The position numbers and the translations under genes are program-made. The notes beneath the pieces were generated by a model that was not told the origin of the DNA, did no database searches, and worked only from the letters and a program-made list of their open reading frames with translations. Below are positions 4,072 through 5,687 of a stretch of 5,687 nt of DNA, in pieces (position 1 is the stretch's first letter; each line of letters opens with the position of its first letter). Origin of the DNA: an uncultured Candidatus Melainabacteria bacterium (GTDB lineage Bacteria > Cyanobacteriota > Vampirovibrionia > LMEP-6097); assembly GCA_937927525.1 (NCBI GenBank), contig CALBDR010000362.1, positions 1 to 5,687 of the forward strand, given 5' to 3'.

Positions 4072-5355
4072 ATGAAATTATTTGCATTACTAGATTGTAA
4101 TAACTTCTATGTTTCTTGTGAACGAATTTTTCGTCCGCAGCTAAAATACCACCCAGTGGGGGTTTTGTCGAATAATGATGGTTGTTTTATTTCTCGCTCG
4201 AGTGAAGTTAAAGCCATTGGAATTCCCATGGGAGAACCACTGTTTAAATGCGCTCACCTTGTAAAACAGCATGATATTAAATTATTTTCTTCGAATTTTA
4301 GTTTCTATGGTGATATCTCTTCTCGGATAATGATGATTCTGAAAGGGATTTACGGAGATCACTTAGAGGTTTACTCTGTGGATGAGGCTTTTATTGAATT
4401 TGAACCGAAGGCTTTAGTATCTGATCTTACAGAAGAGTTTACACGTTTAAGGAAATATATTTATCGTTGCGTCGGTATTCCAGTCTCTATAGGAGTTGCA
4501 GAGACTAAAACTTTAGCAAAGCTTGCAAGTGCTCTTGCTAAGAAGGATAAGTCTTATAATGGGGTAGCCTGTCTATGGATGAATTCTTTAAAAGAAAAGA
4601 TTTTGAGAAATTTTCCTATAGGGGACTTGTGGGGTGTAGGTAGAGGTTACAGTAGTTTTTTTAAACGTTACCGTATTAGTAGTGCTTATGATTTGGCGAA
4701 GGTAGATCTTTGCTGGCTTCGTAAACATCTAGGAGTACAAGGTGCACGAATCAGTCTAGAGTTACAAGGTATTTCCTGTATTCCTCTAGTGCGCAAAGAA
4801 AAATTTCCTAGAACGATAATTAGTTCTAGAACTTTTGGGCATACGGTTCGTAGTAAAGAAGAACTTAAGCAAGCTTTAAGTAACTTTACTGAACTTGCTT
4901 GCCGTAAATTACGTAATAAAAAAGCTTGGGCGACTTATGTTCTTATTTTTCTAAAATACTTAGGTGAGTCTAAGCGAGTGAAAAAACTTAGTCTCGGAAA
5001 ACATCTTTTAGAAGCAAGCTCCTATACACCAGATTTCTTAAAGGTCGTAGCTGAGCTTTTGGATGAAATTTATATTTCTGGACTTGATTACAAAAAGGCA
5101 GGTTTAATGTTAGGTGACATAGTTCCAGAAGGGGTTAAACAGTTGAATTTATTTAATTTAAAGCCAGCTTTAAAAAATGAAGATAAAACTAATTTAATTT
5201 CTCTCTATGATCATTTGAATAAGAAACATGGTCAGGGGGCGCTTTTTTATGCTTCGCAGGGTAATAAATCAAAGAAGCCTTCTTGGCAATCTAATCAAAG
5301 TTTTAGATCGCCTTGCTTTACAACTCGCTGGGAGGATCTTTATAATGTCTCCTAA
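4072..5355 (+). CDS. umuC: Y-family DNA polymerase V catalytic subunit (UmuC)
   Basis: UmuC is the low-fidelity Y-family polymerase that, with UmuD', copies past damaged template bases. The 427-residue protein is the usual length and aligns end to end with E. coli UmuC. The palm begins LDCNNFYVSCE, with catalytic Asp8 and steric-gate Tyr13. SNNDGCFISRS (33-43) is the finger region. YSVDEAF (101-107) supplies catalytic Asp104 and Glu105. GVAETKTLAKLA (141-152) and a helix-hairpin-helix thumb (about 183-233) follow. The little-finger region ends in the beta-clamp motif QLNLF (357-361) and the family C-terminal signature SPCFTTRWEDL (413-423). The ATG at 4072 is chosen because it puts LDCN at the family position; a TTG two codons earlier (4066) is less likely. 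There is no clear Shine-Dalgarno sequence, so translation may depend on the upstream gene 47 bp away. Arginine codons favour CGN (16 of 22), unlike accC (5 of 20). All key residues are intact. Confidence 0.97.
   Translation: MKLFALLDCNNFYVSCERIFRPQLKYHPVGVLSNNDGCFISRSSEVKAIGIPMGEPLFKCAHLVKQHDIKLFSSNFSFYGDISSRIMMILKGIYGDHLEVYSVDEAFIEFEPKALVSDLTEEFTRLRKYIYRCVGIPVSIGVAETKTLAKLASALAKKDKSYNGVACLWMNSLKEKILRNFPIGDLWGVGRGYSSFFKRYRISSAYDLAKVDLCWLRKHLGVQGARISLELQGISCIPLVRKEKFPRTIISSRTFGHTVRSKEELKQALSNFTELACRKLRNKKAWATYVLIFLKYLGESKRVKKLSLGKHLLEASSYTPDFLKVVAELLDEIYISGLDYKKAGLMLGDIVPEGVKQLNLFNLKPALKNEDKTNLISLYDHLNKKHGQGALFYASQGNKSKKPSWQSNQSFRSPCFTTRWEDLYNVS
5317..5346 (+). promoter_or_regulatory. Possible sigma-70 promoter for the gene at 5367
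   Basis: TTTACA (5317-5322, five of six consensus bases) and TATAAT (5341-5346, exact) are separated by 18 bp, the same spacing as in the umuDC promoter. They lie in the 3' end of umuC and would give a leader of about 14 nt before the ATG at 5367. The hexamers also encode conserved UmuC residues (FTTRW...LYNV), so the match may be partly chance. Confidence 0.4.
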
Positions 5356-5366
5356 GGTAAATAAAT

Positions 5367-5687
5367 ATGCGTTTAAATTCAAAAGAGAGACTATCTCTAG
5401 TGCGTAGTGTGCTTTATTATAAAAGAGAACATGAACCTAAATTTGTACAAAATACTCAGCGTAAGATGTCTCAAGGTCTTAGAGACTTCGGTCGATCTTT
5501 AGTAACTTTGCCACGTGATAATTTTGAAGTGATTAGAATTCCGTATGCTGCAAGTATTAAAAAACTAGCAGCTAAAGAAATAGAAGAGCTGTTAACTTTT
5601 AAGACTTCAGGAGAAGATGGCTATGATAGATATATTTCAGCTATGGAGGCTTTGACAAAAGTAACAGGAGAGAAAGTCCAACAAGAT
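5367..5687 (+). CDS. Hypothetical protein, 3'-truncated by window edge
   Basis: I do not recognise this protein. From ATG 5367 the frame stays open for 107 codons to the last base of the window, so the C-terminus is missing. The ATG is the first possible start after an in-frame TAA at 5358-5360 and lies 11 bp after the umuC stop, which suggests co-transcription with umuDC; a possible separate promoter lies at 5317-5346. Upstream AAGGT is at best a weak ribosome binding site. The visible part begins MRLNSKERLSLVRSVLYYKR and is rich in Lys, Arg and Glu, apparently mostly helical (for example AASIKKLAAKEIEELLTF, 61-78). There is no signal peptide or membrane segment, so it is probably cytoplasmic. 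Arginine codons are mixed (five CGN, five AGA). Position after umuC is the only hint of function. Confidence 0.8.
   Translation, partial: MRLNSKERLSLVRSVLYYKREHEPKFVQNTQRKMSQGLRDFGRSLVTLPRDNFEVIRIPYAASIKKLAAKEIEELLTFKTSGEDGYDRYISAMEALTKVTGEKVQQD

Noticed and set aside
5345..5407. 20-codon open frame with GGAGGA eight bases upstream (MSPKVNKYAFKF...)
   Set aside because: The GGAGGA encodes the conserved Trp-Glu-Asp of the UmuC C-terminus, the frame is short, and it overlaps two better genes; the good spacing is probably chance.
5442..5451. TTTGTACAAA palindrome inside the gene at 5367
   Set aside because: Short, inside coding sequence and far from any promoter; it does not match a full cyanobacterial LexA box.
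1..5687. tRNA, rRNA, CRISPR array, insertion sequence or attachment site
   Set aside because: No cloverleaf, spaced direct repeats, transposase or terminal inverted repeats were seen on either strand.

Overview
The window is AT-rich bacterial chromosome with tightly packed genes. The biotin carboxylase at the left end has cyanobacterial-type features (for example the GERDCSVQRRHQK block and a CYTDYxxPPxYDSLMGKL stretch). It sits with AT-rich codon usage, a DUF4214 protein and a umuDC operon. Together these fit a non-photosynthetic cyanobacterial relative (Melainabacteria/Vampirovibrionia type). That placement is an inference from remembered family resemblance and has low confidence.

Layout from left to right. 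(1) The 3' part of accC, biotin carboxylase, enters from the left edge (2-1276, +). (2) A membrane-anchored helical-repeat protein faces it convergently, only 9 bp away (1286-2080, -). (3) A 51-bp divergent gap leads to thrB, homoserine kinase (2132-3049, +). (4) A 236-bp gap holds a possible weak terminator and what looks like a broken 5' end of the next gene. (5) A short acidic protein with one DUF4214 domain follows (3286-3675, +); it starts with TTG and has no signal peptide in frame. (6) A two-gene umuDC-like translesion synthesis operon comes next (3695-4024 and 4072-5355, +), driven by a near-perfect sigma-70 promoter. (7) The start of an unrecognised gene runs off the right edge (5367-5687, +).

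The notable part is the umuDC operon. UmuC looks fully intact: it has the catalytic Asp/Asp-Glu residues, the steric-gate Tyr and a QLNLF beta-clamp motif. Its partner is not an ordinary UmuD. It begins only eight residues before the position where E. coli UmuD is normally cut, and it has Ala in place of the catalytic Ser (GDAN for GDSM). It also has Arg in place of the catalytic Lys, and lacks about 17 residues before the C-terminal GVVIHI strand. An in-frame stop one codon upstream of the ATG rules out a longer N-terminus. It therefore reads as a genetically encoded, protease-dead UmuD'. Its promoter (TTGACA, 18 bp, TATAAT) would start transcription at or next to the A of the ATG, and no familiar LexA box is visible. 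The inference is a translesion polymerase V-like system freed from the usual RecA-stimulated UmuD self-cleavage, possibly expressed constitutively or under an unfamiliar repressor.

accC and thrB are ordinary metabolic genes (fatty-acid initiation, threonine synthesis) with no evident link to the repair operon. Most gene starts here lack a Shine-Dalgarno sequence, which suggests leaderless or SD-independent initiation is common in this organism.
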